From Verrucomicrobiota bacterium (GTDB taxonomy: Bacteria > Verrucomicrobiota > Verrucomicrobiia > Opitutales > Opitutaceae): a stretch of DNA of 60,851 nt. The stretch covers positions 1 through 60,851 of the forward strand of contig JAPLTN010000015.1 of assembly GCA_026398135.1 (NCBI GenBank). The letters run 5' to 3'. Below are positions 34,425 to 43,558 of this stretch, in pieces (the stretch's first letter is position 1; each line of letters starts with the position of its first letter). Under the pieces are notes generated by a model that worked only from the letters and a program-made list of their open reading frames with translations, was not told where the DNA came from and searched no databases. A program made the translations under genes and the position numbers.

Positions 34425-35783
34425 TCAGACGAGGGCTAGACGGTCGGCGGGGAGGGTTTTCTTAACCTCGGCGTAGGTTTCGAACTCGTCCTTGAACTTG
34501 ATCAGGAAACTTTGGGTCGGCCACGAACAGGCTTCGCCAAAGGCGCAGATGGTGCGGCCGGGGATCTGGTCGGCGACGCTCTTGAGCAGGGCGGCGTCTT
34601 CCTTGCGGGCCTGGCCGTGGACCATGCGGGAGCTGATTTTTTTCATCCAGAGCGAGCCCTCGCGGCAGGGCGTGCACTGGCCGCAGCTCTCGTGCTGGTA
34701 GAAGGCGTTGATGTTGGCCAGGGCCTCGACCATGTTGACCGAGTCGTCCATGACGATCACGCCGCCGGAGCCGCCCATCGATCCGATCATCGCGAGGCAG
34801 TCGAAATCCATGGGAACGTCTTCCACGCCCCAATCGTAGTCCACCATGTCGGCGCCGACCTTGCGCTTGCCCTTGTAGCGTTCGCCGAAGCGCAGGACCT
34901 TGGCGGAGGAACCGCCGGGGATGACGGCCTTGAACGTGCGACCGGGGAGCGGTCCGCCGCAGACCTCGTTGAGCAGCTGGCCCATGGTGATGGTGCCGGC
35001 GGGGAACTCGTAGTAGCCGGGGCGTTGCACGTGGCCGGAGACGCAGAAGATGCGGGTGCCGGTGTTGCCGGGCGTGCCGGTCTTGGCGTAGGCCTCGCCG
35101 CCGAGGTCGGCGATGACCTTCACGTGGCACATCGTCTCGACGTTGTTCACAATCGTCGGGCACTGGTAGAGGCCGAGGACGGCGGGGAAGTAGGGCGGCT
35201 TGATGCGCGGGTTGGCGCGTTTGCCTTCGAGCGACTCGATCAGGCCGGTTTCCTCGCCGCAGATGTAGGCGCCGGCGCCGCGATGCACGTAGATCTCACA
35301 GGAGTAGCCGCTGCCAAGGATGTTGGGGCCGGCGAAGTTGGCGGCGCGGGCCTCGGCGATGGCTTTTTCGAGGATGCGCGCGCCCTCGGGCATCTCGCCG
35401 CGGATGTAGATGTAGGCCTGCTTCACGTTGTTGGCGAAGCAGCTCAGGATCGTGCCCTCGATCAGCTGGTGCGGATCCTGGTGCATGATGTAGCGGTCCT
35501 TGAAGGTGCCGGGCTCGGACTCGTCGGCGTTGACGATGAGGTAGATGGGCTTGCCGGACTTGCGATCCACCAGGGACCACTTGACGCCGCAGGGGAAGCC
35601 CGCACCGCCGCGCCCGCGCAGGCCGGATTTTTTGACCTCTTCGATGAGGTCGGCGGGCGGGCGCGTGATCGACTTTTTGAGCACCTCGTAGCCGCCGTGG
35701 CGCACGTAGCACGCCAGGTCGTTGGTGTAGCCGGGCTCGTCAATGTGTTGGAAAATGACGCGGGACTGGGCGGGAGCGGGCAT
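34425..35783 (-). CDS. nuoF: NADH-quinone oxidoreductase subunit F
   Basis: 452 residues. Binds NADH and FMN and carries cluster N3. GLRGRGGAGFPCGVKWSLV is the glycine-rich NADH site, NADESEPGTFKDRYIM contacts FMN, and ESCGQCTPCREG with a later Cys (CAFGEACSWP) ligates the 4Fe-4S cluster. Lengths and order are standard. The gene lies 22 bp after nuoE. Confidence 0.98.
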   Translation of the reverse strand: MPAPAQSRVIFQHIDEPGYTNDLACYVRHGGYEVLKKSITRPPADLIEEVKKSGLRGRGGAGFPCGVKWSLVDRKSGKPIYLIVNADESEPGTFKDRYIMHQDPHQLIEGTILSCFANNVKQAYIYIRGEMPEGARILEKAIAEARAANFAGPNILGSGYSCEIYVHRGAGAYICGEETGLIESLEGKRANPRIKPPYFPAVLGLYQCPTIVNNVETMCHVKVIADLGGEAYAKTGTPGNTGTRIFCVSGHVQRPGYYEFPAGTITMGQLLNEVCGGPLPGRTFKAVIPGGSSAKVLRFGERYKGKRKVGADMVDYDWGVEDVPMDFDCLAMIGSMGGSGGVIVMDDSVNMVEALANINAFYQHESCGQCTPCREGSLWMKKISSRMVHGQARKEDAALLKSVADQIPGRTICAFGEACSWPTQSFLIKFKDEFETYAEVKKTLPADRLALV

Positions 35784-35805
35784 GGCGAAGGGGGCGGGTG
35801 AAGGG

Positions 35806-36294
35806 TTATTTGCGGGCGGCGGCTTCGGAGCGGATTTGCGCGCTGATCTGCCTGGCCTTGGCGGCGTCCACCTTTTCGTGGAGCACCTCGTCGATCAGCA
35901 CCACCGGCGCGGTGCCGCAGGAGGCCAGACACTCGACGAAGTCCACCGTGACTTCGCCGCAGGGCGAGGTGGCGCCGAGAGTGGTTTTAAACTCCTCCTG
36001 GAAGGTCTCGCAGGTCTTGTAGCCGCCGAGCAGGGCGCAGGACAGGGTGCGGCAGACCTTGATGTGGCGGCGGCCGATGGGCGCGCGGCGGAACATTGGG
36101 TAAAAGGTCACGACTTCGAGCACGTTGATCGGCTGAAGCTCGAGCTTGGACGCGATCCAGAGAATGGCGTCCTCGGAGATGTAGCCGGCGTCCTCTTGAA
36201 TGAGGTGCAGCAGCGGCAGCGTGGCGCTGCGCTTGACCGGATAGTGCGTAATAACCTCGTCGATGCGCTGGAAGGTTTCGGGCTTGAGATTCAC
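35806..36294 (-). CDS. nuoE: NADH-quinone oxidoreductase subunit E
   Basis: 162 residues from a GTG. The thioredoxin-like 2Fe-2S domain has its four Cys in CRTLSC and VECLASCGTAP. An N-terminal helical part (YPVKRSATLPLLHLIQEDAGY) is standard. It forms the NADH-dehydrogenase module with NuoF and NuoG. A 61-bp gap separates it from nuoD. Confidence 0.96.
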   Translation of the reverse strand: MNLKPETFQRIDEVITHYPVKRSATLPLLHLIQEDAGYISEDAILWIASKLELQPINVLEVVTFYPMFRRAPIGRRHIKVCRTLSCALLGGYKTCETFQEEFKTTLGATSPCGEVTVDFVECLASCGTAPVVLIDEVLHEKVDAAKARQISAQIRSEAAARK

Positions 36295-36355
36295 GAGAAC
36301 GAAGAAGGGAGAAGTTTGGGAAAATTGACGGCGGCGGCGGGAGGCGCGGGGAAAA

Positions 36356-37594
36356 TCAGCGGTCGCACTCGCCCATCACGAAGTCGAGCGAGCCGAGGAT
36401 GGAGACGACGTCGGAGACGAGGTTGCCTTGGCAGACCTTGGGCAGGATGGAGAGATTGGAGAAGCTGGGGCTGCGGATCTTCATGCGGTAGGGCACGCCG
36501 CCGCCCTTGCTCACGATGAAGAAACCGAGCGCGCCCTTGGGCACCTCGGCCTCGAAATAGACTTCGCCGGCCGGCATCTGCGGGCCCTCGGTGGTGATCA
36601 TGAAGTTGTTGATCAACTCCTCCATGCTCGTGAGCACCTTCTCCTTGCGGGGGGCGAAAATCCGCACCGCATCCTTCGCATACCAATCGCCCTTGGGGAA
36701 GTTTTTGAGCACCTGCTTGATGATGCGAATCGACTGGCGCATCTCCTCGCCGCGCACCAAGTAGCGGTCGTAGCAATCACCGGTGGCGCCCACCGCGACA
36801 TCGAACTCGTAGCGCTCGTAGCCGGAGTAGGGACGATCCTTGCGTAGGTCGAAGGCCACCCCGGAGCCGCGCAAATTGGGGCCGGTAAGACCGTAGGCGA
36901 TGGCCTCTTCCTTGCTGATCACGCCCACGCCCTGGGTGCGGTCGATGAAGATTTTATTACGGGTGAGGAGCTTGAGGATGTTCTCCAAGATCGGGAGGAA
37001 CTGGTCGCAGAAGGCGTCCACGCGGTCGGTCCAGCCCTCGGGCACGTCGCGGGCGACGCCGCCGATGCGGGTGTAACTGGTGGTAAAACGCGCGCCGGTC
37101 AGCTCCTCGAAGAGCTTGTACAGCTTTTCGCGCTCGGTGAAGGTGTAGAGGAAAATGGCCCACGCGCCGACGTCGATGCCGTAGGCGCCGAGACCGAGCA
37201 AGTGGGCCGAAACGCGCGCCATCTCGGAGCACACGATGCGGATGGCCTGGCAACGCTCCGGCACTTCGAGTTTCGCCAGCCGCTCGACCGCGCAGGCGTA
37301 GGCCACGTTGTTGGCCAGCGGCGCGAGATAATCCAACCGGTCCGTGTAAGGCACGAACTGGTTGTAGGTCATGTTTTCGGCGATTTTCTCGTCGCCGCGG
37401 TGCAGGTAGCCGAGAACCGGGTCGCACTGGGTCACGATCTCGCCATCGAGCTCCATCTGAAGCCGGAGCACGCCGTGGGTGGACGGATGGGAGGGCCCCA
37501 TCGAGAGCGACATCTTTTCGGTCTGAAACTCGGGAGCCTCGACGGCATTCGCGGTTTTCGCGGCGCTATCGGGGAAAGCGTAATCGGTGGGCAT
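36356..37594 (-). CDS. nuoD: NADH-quinone oxidoreductase subunit D
   Basis: 412 residues. GPSHPSTHGVLRLQMELDGE near residue 33 is the quinone-site loop with the conserved His, and LGYLHRGDEKIAE and YTDRLDYLAPL follow. The C-terminus ends in GECDR as in all NuoD. It is a separate gene from nuoC, unlike the E. coli fusion. It is peripheral, next to NuoB at the quinone site. Confidence 0.98.
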   Translation of the reverse strand: MPTDYAFPDSAAKTANAVEAPEFQTEKMSLSMGPSHPSTHGVLRLQMELDGEIVTQCDPVLGYLHRGDEKIAENMTYNQFVPYTDRLDYLAPLANNVAYACAVERLAKLEVPERCQAIRIVCSEMARVSAHLLGLGAYGIDVGAWAIFLYTFTEREKLYKLFEELTGARFTTSYTRIGGVARDVPEGWTDRVDAFCDQFLPILENILKLLTRNKIFIDRTQGVGVISKEEAIAYGLTGPNLRGSGVAFDLRKDRPYSGYERYEFDVAVGATGDCYDRYLVRGEEMRQSIRIIKQVLKNFPKGDWYAKDAVRIFAPRKEKVLTSMEELINNFMITTEGPQMPAGEVYFEAEVPKGALGFFIVSKGGGVPYRMKIRSPSFSNLSILPKVCQGNLVSDVVSILGSLDFVMGECDR

Positions 37595-37663
37595 GTCGGA
37601 AAAGGAAAAGGGCTGCGGGTGGTTCGGCGTGAAGCGTGGGCGGGTGGCGTTGGCTCGGTTCGC

Positions 37664-38317
37664 TCAGAGCGCGGCGGGTTTTTCGCTGCGCTCGTTCCAG
37701 GACTCGTCTTTGGCGCGGGGCTCGGCCTCGGTGAGGTTCATCTCGCCGGTCGATGCCACGAAAGGACCGCCCATCATCGGCGCGGGCTTGACCGTCGCGC
37801 CGGTGATTTCGCTGACTTCGACGTCGGGCAAAGGCGTCTCGATGCCCGCCAAGGGGAAATCCTTGCGCAGCGGGTGAAACGGGTAGCCGTCCCACATCAA
37901 AATCCGCCGCAAATCGGGATGATCGGTAAACCGGATACCCATCAAATCGAAGGTCTCGCGCTCGTGCCAGTTCGCGCCCGCCCAGAGCCCGACCACGCTC
38001 GGCGCGGAGGGTTCGGTGTCGCTCAGGCAATCCGCCACGATGCGCACGTAGCCGTGATGCGTGGTGGAGTGCAGGTGCCAGACCACCGAGAAACGCGGGC
38101 TCGCCTCGACATCCCAATCGACCGCCGTGACGTCGGTGAGAAAATCGAAACCCTGCTGATCGCGGAGCAACTTCAACGCGGCGGGCACGTCGGCGACGGG
38201 CAACTTGAAGGCCGGATGGTCGCCGGTGGGACGCGTGGCGGCGGCGGGAAAGGCGCCTTGCAACAGGGCAAGCAGATCGGTCTCGGAGGCAGCGGCGGCG
38301 GGAGCGGAAGCAGACAT
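37664..38317 (-). CDS. nuoC: NADH-quinone oxidoreductase subunit C
   Basis: 217 residues from ATG 38317 (a TTG four codons upstream is less likely). The 30-kDa-subunit signature ERETFDLMGIRFTDHPDLRRIL is followed by WDGYPFHPLRKDFPL. The C-terminal extension after EITGATVKPAP is variable. Structural subunit of the peripheral arm; order nuoB-C-D is normal. Confidence 0.95.
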   Translation of the reverse strand: MSASAPAAAASETDLLALLQGAFPAAATRPTGDHPAFKLPVADVPAALKLLRDQQGFDFLTDVTAVDWDVEASPRFSVVWHLHSTTHHGYVRIVADCLSDTEPSAPSVVGLWAGANWHERETFDLMGIRFTDHPDLRRILMWDGYPFHPLRKDFPLAGIETPLPDVEVSEITGATVKPAPMMGGPFVASTGEMNLTEAEPRAKDESWNERSEKPAAL

Positions 38318-38362
38318 GGGCGACGGCAAAAGTGGTTGAATTCGAGAAGTTGACCGCGCCGT

Positions 38363-38875
38363 TCAGGCCGTGAGCAAGCGCTTGGTGGTGCCGCCGGTGC
38401 GGGTCATCTTTTCCTGAAGCTTGATCAAGGCATCCAGCAGCGCTTCGGGGCGGGGCGGGCAACCGGAAATGTAGACGTCCACCGGCACGATTTTATCCAC
38501 GCCCTGCAAGGTGGCATAGCTGCGATACATGCCGCCCGAGGAGGCGCAGGCGCCCATCGCGATCACCCACTTCGGCTCCGCCATCTGGTCGTAGATGCGG
38601 CGTAAATGCGGGGCCATTTTATAGGTCACGGTGCCGGCCACGATCATGCAATCGGCCTGGCGGGGCGAAAACCGGAAAACCTCCGAGCCGAAACGGGCGA
38701 TATCGAAGCGGCTGGAAGCACCGGCCATCAGCTCGATCGCGCAACACGCCAGCCCCATCGGCATCGGCCAGACCGAGTTGGAGCGCAGCCAGTTGATCAC
38801 GGCGTCGGCACGGGTCACGACGATGTCGCCCTCGATCTTGGTGTTATAGGCCAGCTCGGTGTTAGGAGTTACCAT
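38363..38875 (-). CDS. nuoB: NADH-quinone oxidoreductase subunit B
   Basis: 170 residues from ATG 38875 ([11 protein letters not shown]); the upstream in-frame codons to 38950 look non-coding. Cluster N2 ligands are all present: the tandem Cys in [18 protein letters not shown] and [10 protein letters not shown]. It passes electrons to quinone. It is the first gene of the operon here. nuoA, which normally precedes nuoB, is not found: the next 230 bp upstream hold only the promoter region and the tRNA gene. Confidence 0.97.
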   Translation of the reverse strand: MVTPNTELAYNTKIEGDIVVTRADAVINWLRSNSVWPMPMGLACCAIELMAGASSRFDIARFGSEVFRFSPRQADCMIVAGTVTYKMAPHLRRIYDQMAEPKWVIAMGACASSGGMYRSYATLQGVDKIVPVDVYISGCPPRPEALLDALIKLQEKMTRTGGTTKRLLTA

Positions 38876-39023
38876 GGTCGTAGTTTGGGTCGGTTGATCG
38901 CAGGAGGTCGTAAAAGGCGTGAGGAGAAGCACGCGGCCAGAGGCGCGCAAGCTGCATTTCCCGAACCAGACGCGGTCTTGTCATTTAGAAAAAATCGCAA
39001 ACCCCGCCGGATGATTTTCACCG

Positions 39024-39053
39024 TTGACCTTGGCATGCGCGGCCCGCTTTTCT
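39024..39053 (+). promoter_or_regulatory. Possible promoter of tRNA-Ser
   Basis: TTGACC at 39024-39029 is followed after about 18 bp by a TTTTCT-like -10 region, some 55 bp before the tRNA. A weak match; the rest of 38951-39105 must also hold the nuo promoter on the other strand, which I cannot place with confidence. Confidence 0.3.
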
Positions 39054-39105
39054 GTCCCTTCGTCCAACGACAAAGGCCTCGCGGCCGGCGTCGGTTAAGC
39101 AACCT

Positions 39106-39193
<88 letters not shown>

Positions 39194-39255
39194 GTTTTTA
39201 CCCCTGAGAGAGAAGAGCAGACAGCAGATTTGCCAGTTAACGTGGCAAATCTCAC

Positions 39256-39435
39256 ATGGCCCAGGCCTATCAGTTCGTCATCGCAGAATTCACGAATCCC
39301 TCCGGGGAGATCGTTTTCCGCGTCACCGGTTGGCTTGACGACAAGCGCATCGGCAAATTCGCCCGCGCGCCATGTTCGTGCGAATCAAACCATCCCTTCC
39401 TTGCTGCCCACTGCCTAACCTGTTGCGGTTTGTAA
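39256..39435 (+). pseudogene. Possible remnant of an integrase N-terminus
   Basis: A 59-codon frame starts MAQAYQFVIAEFTNPSGE and continues to GWLDDKRIGKF, which reads like a real protein, then drifts into Cys-rich nonsense (HCLTCCGL). Its position directly after the tRNA repeat is where an island integrase gene belongs, and the first 35 residues resemble the N-terminal arm of some tyrosine integrases as I remember them. The identification is tentative. Confidence 0.35.
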
Positions 39436-39441
39436 CAAAGG

Positions 39442-39561
39442 ATGCCCAAGCAAACCAGCGCAACTACCGGCAGCGAACTCTTCATCGTCGATAACAGTCA
39501 CCCCGACTGGCAGGCGCAACGTTACCACCATGATCAAATCCATCCATTGCCGTTATTTTAA
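39442..39561 (+). pseudogene. Remnant of a gene N-terminus overlapping the ATPase gene
   Basis: A 39-codon frame starts MPKQTSATTGSELFIVDNSH and changes character after about residue 30, at the point where the next gene begins. The first 27 residues resemble the start of helicase-like proteins with a PLD-type domain that begin with ELFIVDNSD and W. It seems to be cut off by a deletion that fused it to the ATPase gene. Tentative. Confidence 0.35.
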
Positions 39562-41260
39562 GCGGTTTGCCGACCAAACTTTTGATTTATCGCCGCTCAC
39601 CCTGCTGGCCGGTCCCAACAACAGCGGTAAATCCACCCTGCTACACGCCATCATGGTGTGGAATCTAGCCCTGCAAAAATGGCTGGAGCGTCGCGGACCG
39701 GATTCCAAGTCAAAGGCGAAGGAGCGCACCGGCGTGCCCATCACCCGGCAAGAGTTCACCGCCATCCCGCTGCCTTCGATGGACCAGCTTTGGACGGATA
39801 CCTACACCGCCCTGAAAAAAGACGAGTTAGGAGAAGGCCAGAAACTCGGCGCACCTCGCGTGATGTCCATCACCCTTCAGGGTGAAGATAACGGTCAAGA
39901 GTGGGAGTTTGGCTTTGAAATCCGGCACTCCGGGCCGGAGCAAATTCACGTCAAGCCACGCGAGGGCGATCTCGCGCACCTCGCCACGGTGCAACGCAAC
40001 GTAGCCATTGTCTATGTGCCGCCTTTTTCCGGTATCAGCGTCAACGAGACCAGGCATGACCGCCCTTACCAAGACATGCTGCTCGGCCAAGGCAAAGCCG
40101 GCGAAATCATTCGCAACCTCTTGCTCGCAGTTTCGGAGCACGAGGACCCCACTCGCTGGACGGAATTGTCGGAGCTGGTTGAAACGATTTTCCGCGTTCG
40201 CTTAAAAAAGCCCCGCTATGGTGGGTCGCCCTACATCGCATGCGACTACTGGAAAGGTATTCCCGACGGTCCGGGAAGCAGTGGCTTACCCGTGCTCGAC
40301 ATCTCTACGGCCGGCACCGGGTTTCACCAAGTCCTGCTTATTCTCGGCTTCCTCTTCTCCCGCAAAAGCAGCCTGATCTTGCTAGATGAGCCCGACGCTC
40401 ACCTGCACGTGATTCTGCAAAAGCAGGTTTATGATCGGCTGCGTTCCATCTGCCTGCGCCAGCAAGGCCAACTGGTTCTCGCTACCCATGCGGAGGTCTT
40501 CATCGACGACACCGACCCCACCCAAATCGTCTCCTTTTTTGATCAGCCGCACCGCTTGTTGAACGACACGGAACGGGATCGAGTGAGGGAGGCGCTCAAA
40601 CGGATCACGTCGCTTGACCTGCTCTTAGCGGAAAAATCCGATGGTGTCCTCTACGTTGAGGGCCACACCGACTTCAATTTGCTCAAGGCATGGGCGCGAG
40701 TGTTGAAACACGAATCTCTTGGCTGGTTCGAATCCGTCGCTTTCTGGCACGATAATCAGGGGTGCCATCCGAAGGAGGCAAAGGATCATTTTTTCGCCCT
40801 GCGAGGCATCCGGGCCAAAATGCGCGGCGTGTTACTGCTCGACGGCGACAACCGGAACTTACCAGACCGGGAGGTGAAGGCCGACGGCTTGGAAATCCTG
40901 CGCTGGGATCGCTATGAGGCCGAAAGTTATCTGCTTCACCCGGCGTCCCTCTCCCGCTTCGCCGCGTCAAAGGCGGGCGGCGAGCTTTTCGCTCAAGGGG
41001 TTTCTGAGCAGGTTACAAATTACCTCCGTGGCAAAATGCCTCCGGATGTTTTCCAGAGTCCATTGGCCGATACCTCTGGATACTTCGAGGGTTTGCGCGC
41101 CAGCAAAACGCTTCTCCCTGATCTCTTTACCCACCTCGGCTTGGACGTGCCCAAAAGCGATTACTTTCTAATCGCCGAAACCATGCGTGCGGAGGAACTA
41201 CCAGCGGAAGTTAACACAAAGCTAAATGCGATTTGGGCTGTTTTACGACGCACCGTTTGA
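39530..41260 (+). CDS. OLD-like ABC ATPase with TOPRIM domain
   Basis: 576 residues. The N-terminal SMC/RecF-type ATPase has Walker A GPNNSGKST (about residues 28-36), a signature-like STAGTGFHQ region and Walker B SLILLDEPDAHLH (about 281-293). A TOPRIM-like domain follows, with the acidic residues in VLYVEGHTDFNLL (about 371-383) and GVLLLDGDN (about 435-443). This ATPase-TOPRIM arrangement is that of OLD-family nucleases, including GajA of the Gabija defence system and the P2 Old protein. No UvrD-like gajB partner is next to it, so a class 1 (single-gene) OLD is likely. It is the only intact gene on the tRNA-Ser island, and anti-phage function is inferred from family and setting. Confidence 0.88.
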   Translation: MIKSIHCRYFKRFADQTFDLSPLTLLAGPNNSGKSTLLHAIMVWNLALQKWLERRGPDSKSKAKERTGVPITRQEFTAIPLPSMDQLWTDTYTALKKDELGEGQKLGAPRVMSITLQGEDNGQEWEFGFEIRHSGPEQIHVKPREGDLAHLATVQRNVAIVYVPPFSGISVNETRHDRPYQDMLLGQGKAGEIIRNLLLAVSEHEDPTRWTELSELVETIFRVRLKKPRYGGSPYIACDYWKGIPDGPGSSGLPVLDISTAGTGFHQVLLILGFLFSRKSSLILLDEPDAHLHVILQKQVYDRLRSICLRQQGQLVLATHAEVFIDDTDPTQIVSFFDQPHRLLNDTERDRVREALKRITSLDLLLAEKSDGVLYVEGHTDFNLLKAWARVLKHESLGWFESVAFWHDNQGCHPKEAKDHFFALRGIRAKMRGVLLLDGDNRNLPDREVKADGLEILRWDRYEAESYLLHPASLSRFAASKAGGELFAQGVSEQVTNYLRGKMPPDVFQSPLADTSGYFEGLRASKTLLPDLFTHLGLDVPKSDYFLIAETMRAEELPAEVNTKLNAIWAVLRRTV

Positions 41261-41269
41261 GCACCCACA

Positions 41270-41434
41270 ATGGCCTCCGCACCCCAATATCCGCTCAACC
41301 TCGTCTGGCCCCAGATCACGGAAATCTACGACCTCCACTTTGGCCCCGAGCAAGGAACCCGCTGGTCTCACGCGCACCCGCTGACACTGGCGCCACGCTT
41401 CCCGATTCCCAAAAATAAGAAACCACGGATATAG
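41270..41434 (+). pseudogene. Short frame of unknown origin after the OLD-like gene
   Basis: 54 codons from ATG 41270, 9 bp after the ATPase stop: MASAPQYPLNLVWPQITEIY, then a polar end PKNKKPRI. It reads like the start of a protein but is too short to be a recognised domain; it may be the cut end of another island gene. From 41435 to 41678 the sequence is more AT-rich and I see no gene. Confidence 0.3.
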
Positions 41435-41678
41435 GAATCTGGCGACTCTCACGGCGCGGGGCCGAGTTTTGTCCGTGGCACAAGAACGGTCATCACGAGA
41501 TCGCGGAGTCTCAAGCTCAATCACCCGCGCCTGAGGTCCGAAGGGCCGATGAGGTTACTCAAACCGTTGTTTTTGCCTTCACTTTTCCGCATTCTCCTGC
41601 TTTTCGCTGGTCATTATAAACCAAACACCATCAAATAATTCCGATTTATTCCGGAACTTATCTGGTAGCGGAGACTCA

Positions 41679-41702
41679 GGTTCGAATCCCTCCCTCTCCG
41701 CC
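41679..41702. repeat. Right attachment-site-like copy of the tRNA-Ser 3' end
   Basis: Exact 24-bp direct copy of 39169-39192. The hairpin at 41716-41742 that follows is probably the original tRNA terminator, now displaced from the tRNA by the insertion. Confidence 0.85.
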
Positions 41703-41715
41703 CGTTTTACCTCTG

Positions 41716-41742
41716 AGGCCGGCATGTGACCGGCCTTATTTC
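41716..41742 (+). terminator. Terminator-like hairpin after the right repeat
   Basis: AGGCCGG pairs with CCGGCCT across a 7-base loop and is followed by TATTTC. Its place directly behind the tRNA 3'-end copy suggests it once ended the tRNA-Ser transcript. Confidence 0.6.
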
Positions 41743-41775
41743 AAAGTGAGGGAGACGGTGTTAACTGACAGGCTT

Positions 41776-43065
41776 TTAGGCGAAGTGCCTCACCGCGGCA
41801 GCGACCGCCTCCACAAACCGCTCCACGTGTGCGCGTGGCGTAGGCACGCCTGGGGTCACGCGCACCCCGCGCACCACCGGGTGCTCGATCCCGACGGTGA
41901 ATATAGTGTGCTCCTTCATCCAGTAGTCGGCGAGGGCTCGCGGAGCCACCCCGTCAATGGCGATATTGCCCACTGCGCCGTGCCGGGCGGCCGCCGCCGG
42001 AGTCAGCACACGAACCCGCGACATCGCACGCACTTCGTTCGCCCAGCTATCGTGCAAATACCTTAAACGCGCCTGCTTACGGCTGGAACCAATCGCCGAG
42101 TGGAACCGAATCGCCTCCAAAACGCCGATGTGAGCGGATTCGGGCCGGGTGCCGAGTTTTTCCAACTTACGGATGTCGTCCGCCGCGCGACGCGTATCAC
42201 CAAAAAGCGGCCAAACCTTGGCGATTTTATCCCGCCGCACGAAGAGCAAGCCCATGCCCAGCGGGGAGCAGAGCCACTTGTGCAAACTGGTGCCAAGGTA
42301 ATCGCAACCCAGGTCGGAAATCTGGTAATCGATATGCGCGAAGGAATGCGCGGCATCCACCACGACCTCGATCCCGCGCTCATGGGCGGCGTCGCAAATC
42401 TTTCGGACCGGCAGCACGTGGCCGGTGATGTTGATCAGGTGAGTCACATGCAGCAACCGGGTGCGGGGCGTGACGGCCGACATGTAGGCCTCGACCACCT
42501 CGGCGTCCGATTTCGGGTCGAGCGGAATGGCGACCTTGCGCAGCACGACGCCCTGGCGGCGGGCCTTTTGCTGCAACGCCTCCTCCATGCTGCCGTAATC
42601 CTGGTCGCCGTAGATGATTTCGTCGCCGGCGGCCAAATCCAGCCCTTGAATAACGATGTTGAGCGACTCGGTGGTGTTGCGGGTCACTGCAATCTCCTCG
42701 GGCGACACCCCGGCCAGCGCCGCCAATGCGGTGCGTGCCGCCTCCTGATCCGGACGCATCTGCACCCGCTTGTAGAAGGAGTTTCGACGGTTGATTTCCC
42801 GCGCCGCCCGCAACTCGACCTCAAGCGTGGGCAGTGCGGCGGCATGAAAATAACCGTATTCCAAATTGATGAAATCGGGCGCAGGGGCGAAATCGCGGCT
42901 GATCTCGCGCCAAAAATCCTCATCGGCGGCGAGCGCCTCCGGGGTGGCCGTAGCCCGGTCCGCAAGCGCCGCCGATACTCGTTCCGGTCGGCCCAGCCAC
43001 GCACCCGCCACTGCGAGCGAAGCCGAAGTTTTGACCATGCGTTCCAGGAAGTCGCGGCGTTTCAT
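41776..43065 (-). CDS. Tat-exported class V aminotransferase-fold protein (isopenicillin-N-epimerase-like)
   Basis: 429 residues. A twin-arginine signal (KRRDFLERM followed by a hydrophobic Ala-rich run, residues 1-32) implies export folded with its cofactor. The PLP fold of class V is clear: TRNTTESLNIVIQGL, VVDAAHSFAHID, and the Schiff-base Lys in YLGTSLHKWLCSPLG (near residue 261). Relatives include isopenicillin N epimerase, cysteine desulfurases and ergothioneine lyases; the substrate cannot be told. It has no close same-strand partner. Confidence 0.9.
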   Translation of the reverse strand: MKRRDFLERMVKTSASLAVAGAWLGRPERVSAALADRATATPEALAADEDFWREISRDFAPAPDFINLEYGYFHAAALPTLEVELRAAREINRRNSFYKRVQMRPDQEAARTALAALAGVSPEEIAVTRNTTESLNIVIQGLDLAAGDEIIYGDQDYGSMEEALQQKARRQGVVLRKVAIPLDPKSDAEVVEAYMSAVTPRTRLLHVTHLINITGHVLPVRKICDAAHERGIEVVVDAAHSFAHIDYQISDLGCDYLGTSLHKWLCSPLGMGLLFVRRDKIAKVWPLFGDTRRAADDIRKLEKLGTRPESAHIGVLEAIRFHSAIGSSRKQARLRYLHDSWANEVRAMSRVRVLTPAAAARHGAVGNIAIDGVAPRALADYWMKEHTIFTVGIEHPVVRGVRVTPGVPTPRAHVERFVEAVAAAVRHFA

Positions 43066-43134
43066 GACCGCGCCCAGTGCAAGTTCCAGACCAACCCGGG
43101 ACCGCGTCCGCCTGCTTTCTAACCCGCCCGGTGC

Positions 43135-43485
43135 TCAGCGCAGCGCGGGGCGCAATTCCCGCCGCAGCGCGCCGGCGAGAATCACCTGGCGGCGACACGA
43201 CTCATGTTCTGCTTGCGGAGAACCATCCAGCGCAGCCTCCAAACTAAACGCGATTTGCAGTGTTTCGACCGGGGGCAAGGGCGCGGTTTTTAAACGCCGC
43301 TCACACTGTTGAAGTAAACTGCCCGCCCGTGATTCGATCACCAAAAACACCTTCTCGCCCGCTTCGCCGCTCGTGAAAACCACCGCCACGCCAAGGGCAT
43401 CCGCCGGTATTGCGGTGCCGACATCGGCCGCTGCGCACACGGTAAGGCTGAAGCGATCCCGCCAAGACTGGTTTTGATTATCCAT
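43135..43485 (-). CDS. Hypothetical protein
   Basis: 116 residues from ATG 43485. A mixed alpha/beta composition with ALGVAVVFTSGEAGEKVFLVIESRAG in the first half and a charged C-terminal helix. No family recognised, no signal peptide. It lies between the PLP protein and the GAF kinase on the same strand. An overlapping frame on the plus strand looks less protein-like. Confidence 0.5.
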   Translation of the reverse strand: MDNQNQSWRDRFSLTVCAAADVGTAIPADALGVAVVFTSGEAGEKVFLVIESRAGSLLQQCERRLKTAPLPPVETLQIAFSLEAALDGSPQAEHESCRRQVILAGALRRELRPALR

Positions 43486-43558
43486 CCGGGACCATCCCCG
43501 CCGCCCCGGACTTATACAACGCGTTTATTGCCGGTGCGCCCCAAGCCACCTTCCGCGC

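Noticed and set aside
39530-41260. Gabija (GajAB) system
   Set aside because: A UvrD-like GajB gene is not present on either side; only the OLD-like part can be supported.
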